This document shows, one piece after another, positions 1-7,599 of a stretch of 14,091 nt of DNA. The stretch is from Candidatus Colimorpha onthohippi (GTDB lineage: Bacteria > Bacteroidota > Bacteroidia > Bacteroidales > P3), in contig JAGHVA010000129.1 in NCBI GenBank assembly GCA_018064565.1, forward strand, positions 1 to 14,091, read 5' to 3'. The number at the start of each line of letters is the position of its first letter. Within the stretch, counting starts at the first letter, position 1. Position numbers and translations under genes: made by a program. Below the pieces are notes generated by a model. That model was not told where the DNA came from. It saw only the letters and a program-made list of their open reading frames with translations, and did not search any database.

Positions 1-552
1 GCCGAGCAGCAGGTACGCGTGGTACCTCACGCTGTGGCGCGCTATGGTGCCTATATAGCACCAGGCGTTGTATTGATGCCTTCGTACGTCAATATTGGGG
101 CGCACATCGGCAACGGAAGCATGATCGACACATGGGCCACTGTGGGCAGCTGCGCTCAGATAGGCAGCAATGTCCATGTAAGTGGTGGTGTGGGCATCGG
201 GGGCGTGTTAGAACCAATACAAGCTTCGCCCGTAATTATCGAAGACGATTGCTTTATTGGCAGCCGGTGTATCATTGTTGAGGGCGCACATATCGAAGCA
301 GAAGCGGTATTGGGAGCCAATACCGTAATCACCTCCAGTACAAAAATCATCGATGTTACAGGAAATGAACCTGTTGTTTATCAAGGTCGTGTACCCGCAC
401 GCAGCGTGGTGATACCTGGCACCTATACCCGACATTTCCCCGCAGGAGACTATCAGGTGAGTTGCGCCTTGATTATTGGGCAACGTAAAGAAAGCACCGA
501 TAAAAAAACATCACTAAATGCGGCATTAAGAGATCACGCCGTAAGTATATAA
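1..552 (+). CDS. dapD: 2,3,4,5-tetrahydropyridine-2,6-dicarboxylate N-succinyltransferase, 3' part
   Basis: DapD transfers succinyl from succinyl-CoA to tetrahydrodipicolinate in the cytoplasmic succinylase route to meso-diaminopimelate and lysine. The frame is open from base 1, so the gene begins before the window; 183 C-terminal residues are visible, against about 270 for the family. They show the left-handed beta-helix hexapeptide pattern and the run NIGAHIGNGSMIDTWATVGS, followed by HVSGGVGIGGVLEP, which is highly characteristic of DapD. The C-terminal part (GRVPARSVVIPGT, then YQVSCALIIGQR) also fits. A GTG at 19 could be taken for a start, but the homology runs through it, so it is internal. 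The stop lies 10 bases before the next gene. Identification is firm; only the N-terminal domain is unseen. Confidence 0.95.
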   Translation, partial: AEQQVRVVPHAVARYGAYIAPGVVLMPSYVNIGAHIGNGSMIDTWATVGSCAQIGSNVHVSGGVGIGGVLEPIQASPVIIEDDCFIGSRCIIVEGAHIEAEAVLGANTVITSSTKIIDVTGNEPVVYQGRVPARSVVIPGTYTRHFPAGDYQVSCALIIGQRKESTDKKTSLNAALRDHAVSI

Positions 553-562
553 ACACCCAATC

Positions 563-940
563 ATGAAACAACACAGACTTATCATAACTTGCATCATCCT
601 TGCCACACTTTTAGTTACAGCATGCAAGAAAAAAGTTGACGACATGGACTTCAGTGGCACAATTGTGGGCTGCGTCGAATGTACTGGTAGCGGCACAGGA
701 GTTACCATATCCGAAATGGACTGGGGCTACCTTGTTCAGCTTGACAAACCTACCAACGTAGGAAGCACCTATGGAGAATATAGCAATGTAGTGCTGCTAT
801 ACGGCACCAAAACACTATTCAAAGAGGAAGAATCCATCAGCGGCAAACTCTATTTCGACGACGACTATGCTGGATCTTACTGCTTCTATCATTTTGACGA
901 CCACAACATTCCCCAAGCGGTATGCTCTGAATTGGATTAA
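563..940 (+). CDS. small lipoprotein of unknown function
   Basis: This encodes a 125-residue protein. The N-terminus is a lipoprotein signal: a charged MKQHR start, a hydrophobic stretch (about residues 6-17) and a lipobox V-T-A-C with the lipidated cysteine at residue 21. The mature part starts C-K-K-K-V-D-D; lysines and aspartates just after the cysteine are compatible with, but do not prove, export to the cell surface in Bacteroidetes. The rest (about 100 residues) is rich in glycine, aspartate and aromatic residues, probably beta-structured, and has four further cysteines. It resembles small uncharacterised Bacteroidales lipoproteins ending in an 'IP-A-V-x-x-E-L-D' type tail, but I recognise no named domain. 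It starts 10 bases after dapD and may be co-transcribed with it; a functional link to dapD is not implied. Confidence 0.8.
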   Translation: MKQHRLIITCIILATLLVTACKKKVDDMDFSGTIVGCVECTGSGTGVTISEMDWGYLVQLDKPTNVGSTYGEYSNVVLLYGTKTLFKEEESISGKLYFDDDYAGSYCFYHFDDHNIPQAVCSELD

Positions 941-999
941 AAACACACAACAGCCTAAAAAAAATGAGACACTTCTACATGCGTTTCATTTTTTTTTAC

Positions 1000-1007
1000 T
1001 ACCTTTG
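1000..1007 (+). promoter_or_regulatory. putative Bacteroidetes -7 box upstream of dnaN
   Basis: TACCTTTG matches the Bacteroidetes -7 consensus TAnnTTTG, 61 bases before the dnaN ATG. It lies just after a long T run (989-997). At the expected -33 distance there is no good TTTG box, only T-rich sequence, so support rests on the -7 match and on its place in the 128-base gap between the lipoprotein gene and dnaN. Confidence 0.5.
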
Positions 1008-1068
1008 CAAAGCATGATGCGCAAAAACGTCACGCTCTTAATACAAATAAACACAAAAACATACAAAT

Positions 1069-2217
1069 ATGAAATTCATCGTCAACAGTCAGGTTTTAAG
1101 CAAACACTTACAGTCTATCAACGGTGCCATCACCAACAACAACACCGTGCCTATCATCAACTGCTTCCATTTTATGCTTGATGAGAACAAGCTCACAATC
1201 AAAGCTACCGATTTGAAAACCACGCTGGTTACTACCGTCAACGTTGACGGAGGCAGTACCGAGGGGCTCAACGTCATCGCTATCCCAGCCGCTTTGCTGC
1301 TTAACGTACTCAAAGCACTTGATGATGTACCCACAACATTCACTGTTGACGAAAGCAATTTCTCCATCACCATCGCATCAGGCAATGGTCGCTATACCAT
1401 AGCAGGACGCAATGCGGAGACATTCCCAGCCTTACCAGTTATCGAAAATGCGGCCAAAATCACTATACCAGCCTCTGTATTGGTATCCGCTTTTTCCAAG
1501 ACAGCATTCGCTACCAGCAGCGATATTGAGACACACGAGCAGCTCTCAGGTATTTTCTGCGAGTTGACCACCGACCATACCACCTTTGTCGCCACCGATG
1601 GTCACAAGTTGGTGCGTTTCCGCCGCACAGACATCACTGCCGACGAGAATGCCAGCTTCATACTGCCCAGCAAGCCCATATCTATGATAAAAGGACTGCT
1701 CTCGTCCAACAAAGAGGATTTGGACGTAACATTAGAATACAACAACGTGAATGTATCGTTCTCTTTTGCCAATTATTACGCAATCTGCCGCCTTATTGAC
1801 AGCCACTACCCCAACTACGAAGCGGTAATACCCAAAGAGAACCCAATCCACATGACGATAGACCGCATGGCATTTCTTAACGTAGTAAAACGTATCAACC
1901 TGTTTACCAGCCAATCTACTCATCAAATCCGCCTCACTATCGGCAGCGACACCTTACAAATATCTGGCGAAGACACCGAGTTTGCCAATGCCGCTACCGA
2001 CTCCATACCATGCGCATTGGACGGCAACGATATCGAGATTGGATTCAATGCCAAATTCCTGACCGAGATGCTCTCTAACCTCGAAAGCGAACAAGTGTGC
2101 ATGAACCTCTCCATTCCTTCCCGTCCAGGCATTATTACTCCTGTCGCCGATGGTGATGGAAATCAGGCCGAAGATATCCTGATGCTGGTAATGCCGGTCT
2201 CGCTCAACACCATCTAA
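1069..2217 (+). CDS. dnaN: DNA polymerase III subunit beta (sliding clamp)
   Basis: DnaN forms the dimeric ring clamp that tethers DNA polymerase III and other partners to DNA. The 382-residue product has the full length of the family (about 370-380). The N-terminal MKFIVNSQVLSKHLQSINGA start, the 'NTVPIINCF' segment, 'DGHKLVRFRR' of the second domain and the C-terminal LMLVMPVSL tail are family hallmarks; the tail is where the hydrophobic partner-binding pocket is completed. The ATG at 1069 gives the usual N-terminus. A TAnnTTTG promoter lies upstream, and ftsX begins 12 bases downstream, so the two are probably in one transcript. In the Bacteroidales genomes I recall, dnaN is instead followed by an exonuclease gene, so this junction may be a lineage-specific rearrangement. 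Confidence 0.96.
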   Translation: MKFIVNSQVLSKHLQSINGAITNNNTVPIINCFHFMLDENKLTIKATDLKTTLVTTVNVDGGSTEGLNVIAIPAALLLNVLKALDDVPTTFTVDESNFSITIASGNGRYTIAGRNAETFPALPVIENAAKITIPASVLVSAFSKTAFATSSDIETHEQLSGIFCELTTDHTTFVATDGHKLVRFRRTDITADENASFILPSKPISMIKGLLSSNKEDLDVTLEYNNVNVSFSFANYYAICRLIDSHYPNYEAVIPKENPIHMTIDRMAFLNVVKRINLFTSQSTHQIRLTIGSDTLQISGEDTEFANAATDSIPCALDGNDIEIGFNAKFLTEMLSNLESEQVCMNLSIPSRPGIITPVADGDGNQAEDILMLVMPVSLNTI

Positions 2218-2229
2218 TTGTATGCCACT

Positions 2230-3069
2230 ATGAAATTTGGCACCAACTCAACCACCATACTCAGTATCACGTTTGTACTGTTGGTAATGGGTTTGATTCT
2301 CATCATCGAGTATCATTCTTATCGGCAGACATACAACGCACAGGAGCGGATAACCTATAAGGTTGACCTCACTCCCGACGTGAGCGATAGTGCCGCAGTG
2401 GCATTGACCGACAGCATCGCACAGTTGCCCTATATAAAGCAGGTTGACTACATCTCGAAAGAGGAGGCTGCCGAGATATTCTCTAATGAGATTGGTGAAG
2501 ATTTTGTGGACTTTATCGGCTACAACCCATTGTATCCTTCGATTTTGGTCAACTTTAAGGCCGATTTGGTTCCCAATAGGTCGTCTCGTATCTTAAACCA
2601 TTTCTGCCACGATATCACCAAGCTACCCATTGTTACAGGCGTTGCCTATCAAGAGCATGTGGTCGATGCACTGCACACTGCGTTTTATAAACTCACTTGG
2701 TTTTTGGTATTTTTTGAGTTGCTGCTGGTCATAATCTGCTATGTGATGATTCGCAACACCATCCGCATATCTCTAATCTCGCAACGAGAGTCGATCCAGA
2801 CCATGCGACTGGTAGGTGCCACTACCCGATTCATCACACGCCCCTATCTATGGAACAGCATCCTATATGGTGCCATTGGTGGTGCCATCGCCGACGCCTT
2901 GTTATTTTTAACCTTTTATATTTTTAACCACGAGTTCTCATTTGCACTGCTGCACCCCGACCATTGGCTGTGGTACGGTATCATCGCAGCTGTGCTGGTG
3001 GTGCTTGGAATTATCACCTCCTGGCTTTCTACCGTCATCACCATACAGCGCTACCTGCTACATGACTGA
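2230..3069 (+). CDS. ftsX: cell division protein FtsX (ABC transporter permease-like)
   Basis: FtsX is the inner-membrane partner of the ATPase FtsE. The pair couples cell division to activation of peptidoglycan hydrolases in the periplasm. The 279-residue product has the FtsX layout: an N-terminal membrane segment (about residues 8-28), a periplasmic domain including YIKQVDYISKEEAAE, then three more membrane segments in the C-terminal half, with the 'RESIQTMRLVGAT' loop typical of FtsX. A TTG at 2218 would add four residues (MYAT), but the ATG at 2230 begins with the charged MKFG expected in the family, so I chose it. No ftsE lies in the window, which is usual for Bacteroidetes, where ftsX heads the DUF3098-uppP-truB-queA group. 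Confidence 0.92.
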   Translation: MKFGTNSTTILSITFVLLVMGLILIIEYHSYRQTYNAQERITYKVDLTPDVSDSAAVALTDSIAQLPYIKQVDYISKEEAAEIFSNEIGEDFVDFIGYNPLYPSILVNFKADLVPNRSSRILNHFCHDITKLPIVTGVAYQEHVVDALHTAFYKLTWFLVFFELLLVIICYVMIRNTIRISLISQRESIQTMRLVGATTRFITRPYLWNSILYGAIGGAIADALLFLTFYIFNHEFSFALLHPDHWLWYGIIAAVLVVLGIITSWLSTVITIQRYLLHD

Positions 3070-3104
3070 GAACGTAACCGTTGAACACTATAACACATTA
3101 CACT

Positions 3105-3410
3105 ATGGCAAAAAACACCCCTTCCACAAAAGCAACACATATCGTCAAAAAAGTTGCTACACCCCAAGAATACGATTTCGTAATGGGCAAGATAAATTAC
3201 ATCTTGATGGTAATCGGTCTTGTCGTTTTGTTTGTCGGCTACATCCTACTCTCGGGCGGAGGAAGCGACGACCCGAACTCGTTCAACCCTGCCATGTTCG
3301 ATGCTCAACGTCTTTATGTTGCACCTATCATGATTATGATTGGTTTTGTGATAGAGATTGTCGCCATCATGTATCGGAGCAAAAAACATGACGACCCCGC
3401 TGGCAAATAA
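3105..3410 (+). CDS. DUF3098 family small membrane protein
   Basis: This 101-residue protein has two predicted membrane segments, about residues 32-50 (ILMVIGLVVLFVGYILLSG) and 72-92 (APIMIMIGFVIEIVAIMY), joined by a loop with the DPNSFNPAMFDAQR stretch. That architecture and the 'DPN-F-N' and 'R-L-AP' pattern match DUF3098, a Bacteroidetes family of unknown function nearly always encoded between ftsX and uppP, as here. The ATG at 3105 is preferred over a TTG at 3081, because the MAKNTPS start is usual and the extra eight residues are not family-like. Its neighbours suggest a role near cell envelope synthesis or division, but that is only inferred from position. Confidence 0.88.
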   Translation: MAKNTPSTKATHIVKKVATPQEYDFVMGKINYILMVIGLVVLFVGYILLSGGGSDDPNSFNPAMFDAQRLYVAPIMIMIGFVIEIVAIMYRSKKHDDPAGK

Positions 3411-3469
3411 TCTACCAGCAAAAAAAAACATACAACAGTATCTAAACTCTTTTTTCAAGCTCTTACACA

Positions 3470-4267
3470 ATGGATTGGTTGCAGGCGCTTATTCTCGGTA
3501 TTGTCCAAGGGTTGACAGAATATCTGCCAGTTAGTAGCAGTGGTCACTTGTCATTAGGTGCACACCTCTTCGGACTTAATGGCGAAGAAAATCTCGCATT
3601 CACTATCGTAGTACATATCGCCACGGTGCTAAGCACATGCGTTGTGCTATGGCGTGAAATTATATGGATCTTTACCGACCTGTTCAAATGGCAATGGAAC
3701 GAAGGTACACGTTATGTTGTTAACATTTTGATATCCATGATTCCCGTTGGCATCGTAGGTTTCTTTTTCAAAGACTCGGTCGAAGCCATCTTCGGAAGCG
3801 GATTGATCGTTGTAGGCTGTTGTCTGTTGGTTACAGCCCTTTTGCTGACTTTTGCCTATTTTGCAAAGGCGCGCCAACGCGAAACAATTTCGCCCCTCCA
3901 CGCTTTTATCATCGGCATAGCGCAAGCCATCGCCGTCTTGCCTGGTCTTTCGCGTTCAGGAAGCACTATCGCTACTGGACTGATATTGGGCAATAAAAAA
4001 GAGTCGCTGGCTCAGTTCTCGTTTCTGATGGTTATACCACCCATCTTAGGCGAAGCCCTTCTGGATGTCAAAGACATGGCTACCTATGGCATAAGCACTG
4101 CGATGGCTGGCATCTCGCCTATAGCCTTACTCGTAGGATTCGTGGCGGCTTTCGTATGTGGATGTGCTGCATGCCGACTGATGATCAATCTGGTAAAGCG
4201 TGGCAAAATCATCTGGTTTGCCGCTTACTGCGCAATCGTGGGTTTGATAGCCATCTGTATTTCTTAA
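3470..4267 (+). CDS. uppP: undecaprenyl-diphosphatase (UppP/BacA)
   Basis: UppP removes a phosphate from undecaprenyl diphosphate on the outer face of the inner membrane, so that the lipid carrier for peptidoglycan and other polymers can be reused. The 265-residue multi-pass protein carries both family motifs: the (E/Q)xxxE motif as Q13/E17 within GIVQGLTEYLPVSSSGHL, including H26, and the PGLSRSGST motif with the catalytic-site arginine R162. Loss of UppP raises bacitracin sensitivity in other bacteria. The gene follows DUF3098 by 59 bases and precedes truB by 20, as in the usual Bacteroidales cluster. The ATG at 3470 gives the expected N-terminus. Confidence 0.96.
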   Translation: MDWLQALILGIVQGLTEYLPVSSSGHLSLGAHLFGLNGEENLAFTIVVHIATVLSTCVVLWREIIWIFTDLFKWQWNEGTRYVVNILISMIPVGIVGFFFKDSVEAIFGSGLIVVGCCLLVTALLLTFAYFAKARQRETISPLHAFIIGIAQAIAVLPGLSRSGSTIATGLILGNKKESLAQFSFLMVIPPILGEALLDVKDMATYGISTAMAGISPIALLVGFVAAFVCGCAACRLMINLVKRGKIIWFAAYCAIVGLIAICIS

Positions 4268-4287
4268 CACCAGCCACACGTTGTGTT

Positions 4288-5082
4288 ATGCTTTCTGAAG
4301 AGGAATTGCTAAATGGAATCGTAATCCCATTCGACAAGCCACGGCAGTGGAGTTCGTTTCAAGCCGTGGGCAAAGTAAAGAGTGCCATCCGTCAGTGCTA
4401 TAATCTGAAAAAAATTAAGATAGGGCATGCTGGGACCCTTGACCCACTTGCCAGCGGACTGCTGCTTATATGCGTAGGGAAGGCTACCAAAAGCATCGAA
4501 CAGCTACAGGCTGGCGACAAGGTATATACTGGAACTATGGCTCTGGGTGTTACTACGCCTTGCTACGACTTAGAACGGCCTATCAACGGCTACTACCCCA
4601 CACAGCATATCACATTGGACGACATCTGTCAGGCGTCTCAAAAGCTTACTGGACATCTAAGCCAAGTACCGCCTCTGTTTAGTGCCGTCAAGGTAGCAGG
4701 CCAACGTGCCTACCGCTACGCACGGCTCGACGACCCCACCGCAGTCATCACCCCCAAAGAGGTAACCGTCCACTCGTTTCAAATCACAGCATTTAGACCT
4801 GGCGACCCATCATTTACTCCACCACCTATCGTGGATAGCATCCAACCACAAACCGGCTTATACAAATCACCATTAGGCATTGTACCCGAAGGGTTGCCTC
4901 AGATTGATTTCAAAATCTGCTGTGGCAAAGGGACCTATATCCGCAGTCTGGCTCGCGACCTCGGATTGCTGCTCGACAGCGGCGCATTTCTAACCGCACT
5001 GCGGCGAGAGTCGGTCGGTTCCTATTCGGTAGCAGAAGCCTCAACTCCAGACACTATCGTGGACTATCTGAAACAGTTGTAA
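4288..5082 (+). CDS. truB: tRNA pseudouridine(55) synthase
   Basis: TruB isomerises uridine 55 in the T-loop of tRNAs. The product has 264 residues. Motifs seen: GIVIPFDKP at the N-terminus, GHAGTLDPLASGLLL with catalytic D52, the 'PPLFSAVKVAGQRAYRYAR' segment with the conserved K and Y, and GKGTYIRSLARDLG near residue 213. The ATG at 4288 starts just before these motifs; an upstream GTG at 4156 would overlap uppP and adds unrelated sequence. Compared with the short Bacteroidetes TruB I know, there is an extra stretch of about 34 residues (about 170-203), rich in proline and glycine, between the Q-I-T-A-F strand and the GTYIRS motif. The C-terminal PUA domain of E. coli TruB is absent, as is common in this phylum. 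Confidence 0.94.
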   Translation: MLSEEELLNGIVIPFDKPRQWSSFQAVGKVKSAIRQCYNLKKIKIGHAGTLDPLASGLLLICVGKATKSIEQLQAGDKVYTGTMALGVTTPCYDLERPINGYYPTQHITLDDICQASQKLTGHLSQVPPLFSAVKVAGQRAYRYARLDDPTAVITPKEVTVHSFQITAFRPGDPSFTPPPIVDSIQPQTGLYKSPLGIVPEGLPQIDFKICCGKGTYIRSLARDLGLLLDSGAFLTALRRESVGSYSVAEASTPDTIVDYLKQL

Positions 5083-5240
5083 GCAACTCTGAATTAGATC
5101 ATCTATCCACACATCAACACCTCCCCTATAATCATCGACATAGAACCATCTAAAAAAGAGCCTTCAAACACAATATTCGCAGATATAAAACGTTACTAAA
5201 CTTTGAATACACCTAATGTAACTGATTTTCAAATATTGTT
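5083..5240 (+). other. truB-queA intergenic gap, possible weak promoter
   Basis: This 158-base AT-rich gap holds no ORF. Near its end TAAACTTTG (5197-5205) resembles the TAnnTTTG box but has one extra base between TA and TTTG. A TTCG at 5176-5179, 17 bases upstream, could be a weak -33. I looked for a preQ1 riboswitch fold before queA and saw none. No clear terminator follows truB. Confidence 0.3.
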
Positions 5241-6290
5241 ATGAAGCTTTCTTACTACAAATTTCAACTACCAAAAGAACTTTTAGCAGACAAACCCTCC
5301 GAGTTTCGCGATGAATCACGATTGATGGTGGTCAACCGCAAAGACTTATCTATACAACACCTGCAATTCAAAAATTTAGTTGATTTTGTTGATTGTGGAG
5401 ACGTGATGGTGGCCAACAACACCAAAGTATTCCCTGCACGCTTAGAAGGCACCAAAGAGAAGACGGAAGCCAAGATTAAGATATTCTTGCTCCGAGAGCT
5501 CAACGAGGAGACGCTATTATGGGATGTAATCGTGGATCCTGCACGCAAAATCCGCGTAGGCAACAAGTTATATTTCGGTTCCAACGAGTCGCTTGTGGCT
5601 GAGGTATGCGACAACACCACCTCGCGCGGACGCACCATCCGATTTATGTTCGACGGGTCACACGATGAGTTTATCCACACTATCAAATCGCTGGGGCAAC
5701 CACCGATACCCGAGGACATGTATTTGCGACGTGGCATCAAATCGTACGACAAAGAGCGCTACCAGACCATCTATGCCTCGGTCGAAGGTGCAGTGATGGC
5801 ACCAAATACAGGCTTACACTTCAGTCACCAACTCCTCAAACGGTTAGAGATCAAAGATGTAAACTGGACAGAACTTACACTGCATATTGGACTAAACTGC
5901 CCTATCGAGGTTGAAGATTTGTCCAAACACCGCATGAGTTCCGAGGAGATGCACATCGACGGAGCCACTTGTGATACCATCAACAACGCCAAGAAAAACG
6001 GTCATAAGATATGCTGTGTGGGTGCCAGTACGCTACGCGCCATCGAAAGTGCAGTACTCGTCCCTGGCAAGATATGCCCTTTCGACGGATGGACCAATAA
6101 ATTCATCTTCCATCCTTACGAATTTTCTGTTGCCGATATGCTTGTTACAAGTTTCCACATGCCTCAGTCATCCCAGTTTATCATGACGTCGGCATTTTGC
6201 ACCCCGCAATTGTTACACCACGCATACGAAGTAGCCATTGCTGAGAAATACCGGTTCAGCACATACGGCGACAGCATGCTCATCATATAA
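5241..6290 (+). CDS. queA: S-adenosylmethionine:tRNA ribosyltransferase-isomerase (divergent)
   Basis: QueA moves the ribosyl part of SAM onto preQ1 in tRNA, giving epoxyqueuosine, the precursor of queuosine at the wobble position of His, Asp, Asn and Tyr tRNAs. The 349-residue product matches the family end to end: MKLSYYKFQLP start, DESRLMVVNR, NNTKVFPARL, LLWDVIVDPARKIRVG, TTSRGRTIRF, LRAIESAV, DGWTNKFIFHPYEF, SFHMPQS and YRFSTYGDSMLI. Several usually constant positions differ: APTAGLHF (or APTASLHF) reads APNTGLHFS (187-195), and the expected H-x-G-x-G-N/T-F segment reads HIGLNCPIEV (215-224), about two residues shorter and without the phenylalanine. It sits in the usual queA place after truB, so it is probably the orthologue, but activity is uncertain. 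The ATG at 5241 is the family start. Confidence 0.9.
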   Translation: MKLSYYKFQLPKELLADKPSEFRDESRLMVVNRKDLSIQHLQFKNLVDFVDCGDVMVANNTKVFPARLEGTKEKTEAKIKIFLLRELNEETLLWDVIVDPARKIRVGNKLYFGSNESLVAEVCDNTTSRGRTIRFMFDGSHDEFIHTIKSLGQPPIPEDMYLRRGIKSYDKERYQTIYASVEGAVMAPNTGLHFSHQLLKRLEIKDVNWTELTLHIGLNCPIEVEDLSKHRMSSEEMHIDGATCDTINNAKKNGHKICCVGASTLRAIESAVLVPGKICPFDGWTNKFIFHPYEFSVADMLVTSFHMPQSSQFIMTSAFCTPQLLHHAYEVAIAEKYRFSTYGDSMLII

Positions 6291-6315
6291 CAATCCGTCC
6301 TCACGCTTTTTTTAT

Positions 6316-7569
6316 ATGCGACCTTTAGCCGAAATCTTGCGTCCACGCACGCTTGACGATTATATCGGACAACAGCACCTTGTAGGACAAGGTGCTGTTC
6401 TACGTACATTGATAGCCTCTGGACACATACCGTCCATGATTCTCTGGGGGCCTCCTGGCATCGGAAAAACAACCTTGGCATCTATCATCAGCCATACCTT
6501 AAACCGACCGTTTCATACCCTCAGCGCCATAAGTAGCGGTGTCAAAGACGTGCGCGATGTCATCGAAAAGGCTCGAAATCAAGAGGGCGCTATCCTCTTT
6601 ATCGACGAAATCCACCGTTTCAACAAAGCACAGCAAGACTCACTATTAGGAGCGGTAGAACGTGGCATCATCACGCTAATCGGAGCCACAACCGAAAACC
6701 CTTCGTTTGAGGTTATCTCCGCATTATTGTCCAGATGCCAGGTCTTCATCCTGAAAGAGTTCGGCGAAGACGAGATGCGACAATTGTTGCAAACAGCCAT
6801 ACAATATTATGCCACCCAGCACATAACTGTACAACTACAAGAGTACGAGGCTCTGATGCGCATCAGCGGTGGCGACGCCCGTAAGCTGCTCAATGCGCTC
6901 GAGTTGGTAGTCAACAAATCCAATGATACCGAGATTATCATCAACAACCAACGCGTTACCGAGGTCATCCAACAAAATCTGGCATTCTACGACCGTCAGG
7001 GCGAGATGCACTACGACATCATAAGTGCCTTTATCAAATCTATCCGCGGCAGCGACCCAAACGCAGCCGTCTATTGGCTGGCGCGCCTTATAGCTGGTGG
7101 CGAAGACCCCGTATTCATCGCACGCAGGATGCTGATTGCTGCAAGCGAAGATATCGGCAACGCCAATCCCAATGCCCTACTCCTCGCCAACGCATGTTTC
7201 GACAGTGTTACCAAGATAGGCTATCCTGAATGCAGCATCGCACTCTCTCAATGCGCTGTTTATTTAGCCACATCTCCCAAAAGCAACAGCACTTATCTCG
7301 CGTTGCATGCAGCACAAGATGCAGTAAGCCGTACTGGCGACCTCTCTGTCCCTATCCACCTGAGAAACGCACCAACCAAACTCATGAAGCAATTGGGCTA
7401 TGGCGCCGAATACCAATATGCACACGATTACCCTAACCATTTCGTACTGCAAGAATTTCTGCCCGATGCGCTATCAGGCACCACTTTTTACACCCCTGCC
7501 GACAACCCTCGCGAACAAGAAACCCGACGACAGATGCACGAGAAATGGCAAGGCAAATATGGTTATTGA
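6316..7569 (+). CDS. rarA: replication-associated recombination protein A (RarA/MgsA), AAA+ ATPase
   Basis: RarA (MgsA, homologue of human WRNIP1) is a tetrameric AAA+ ATPase that acts at stalled replication forks and single-stranded DNA ends. The 417-residue product shows the N-terminal PLAEILRPRTLDDYIGQQHLVG, Walker A GPPGIGKT (45-52), Walker B ILFIDE (93-98) followed by IHRFNKAQQD, sensor 1 GATTENPSFEV (from 123) and arginine-finger S-R at 139-140. The C-terminal half has the RarA-specific HYDIISAFIKSIRGSDPNAAVYWLARL segment and the 'NAPTKLMK-GYG-Y-YAHDYP' end. The ATG at 6316 gives the family N-terminus; an earlier in-frame ATG at 6238 overlaps queA and adds unrelated residues. The gene is 25 bases after queA. 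A perfect inverted repeat lies in its first codons and is listed separately. Confidence 0.95.
   Translation: MRPLAEILRPRTLDDYIGQQHLVGQGAVLRTLIASGHIPSMILWGPPGIGKTTLASIISHTLNRPFHTLSAISSGVKDVRDVIEKARNQEGAILFIDEIHRFNKAQQDSLLGAVERGIITLIGATTENPSFEVISALLSRCQVFILKEFGEDEMRQLLQTAIQYYATQHITVQLQEYEALMRISGGDARKLLNALELVVNKSNDTEIIINNQRVTEVIQQNLAFYDRQGEMHYDIISAFIKSIRGSDPNAAVYWLARLIAGGEDPVFIARRMLIAASEDIGNANPNALLLANACFDSVTKIGYPECSIALSQCAVYLATSPKSNSTYLALHAAQDAVSRTGDLSVPIHLRNAPTKLMKQLGYGAEYQYAHDYPNHFVLQEFLPDALSGTTFYTPADNPREQETRRQMHEKWQGKYGY
6371..6399 (+). repeat. perfect 13-bp inverted repeat with 3-nt loop inside the rarA start
   Basis: AACAGCACCTTGT (6371-6383), loop AGG, then its exact reverse complement (6387-6399). 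It covers rarA codons 19-28 (QQHLVGQGAV), 55 bases after the ATG. The RNA would form a strong hairpin. No T run follows, so it is not a standard terminator. Confidence 0.85.
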
Positions 7570-7599
7570 CACGCATAATCCAAACGTTCACCTATAGGT

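Noticed and set aside
305..325. Perfect 9-bp inverted repeat with 3-base loop in dapD
   Set aside because: It encodes the conserved hexapeptide run AVLGANTV and is short; protein constraint and chance explain it.
3390..3430. GCTGG/CCAGC inverted repeat next to an A run after the DUF3098 gene, as a terminator
   Set aside because: On the + strand the tail is A, not T; on the - strand the T run precedes the hairpin. The 5-bp stem is also weak.
5083..5240. preQ1 riboswitch before queA
   Set aside because: No hairpin plus A-rich pseudoknot pattern of preQ1 switches could be found in the gap.
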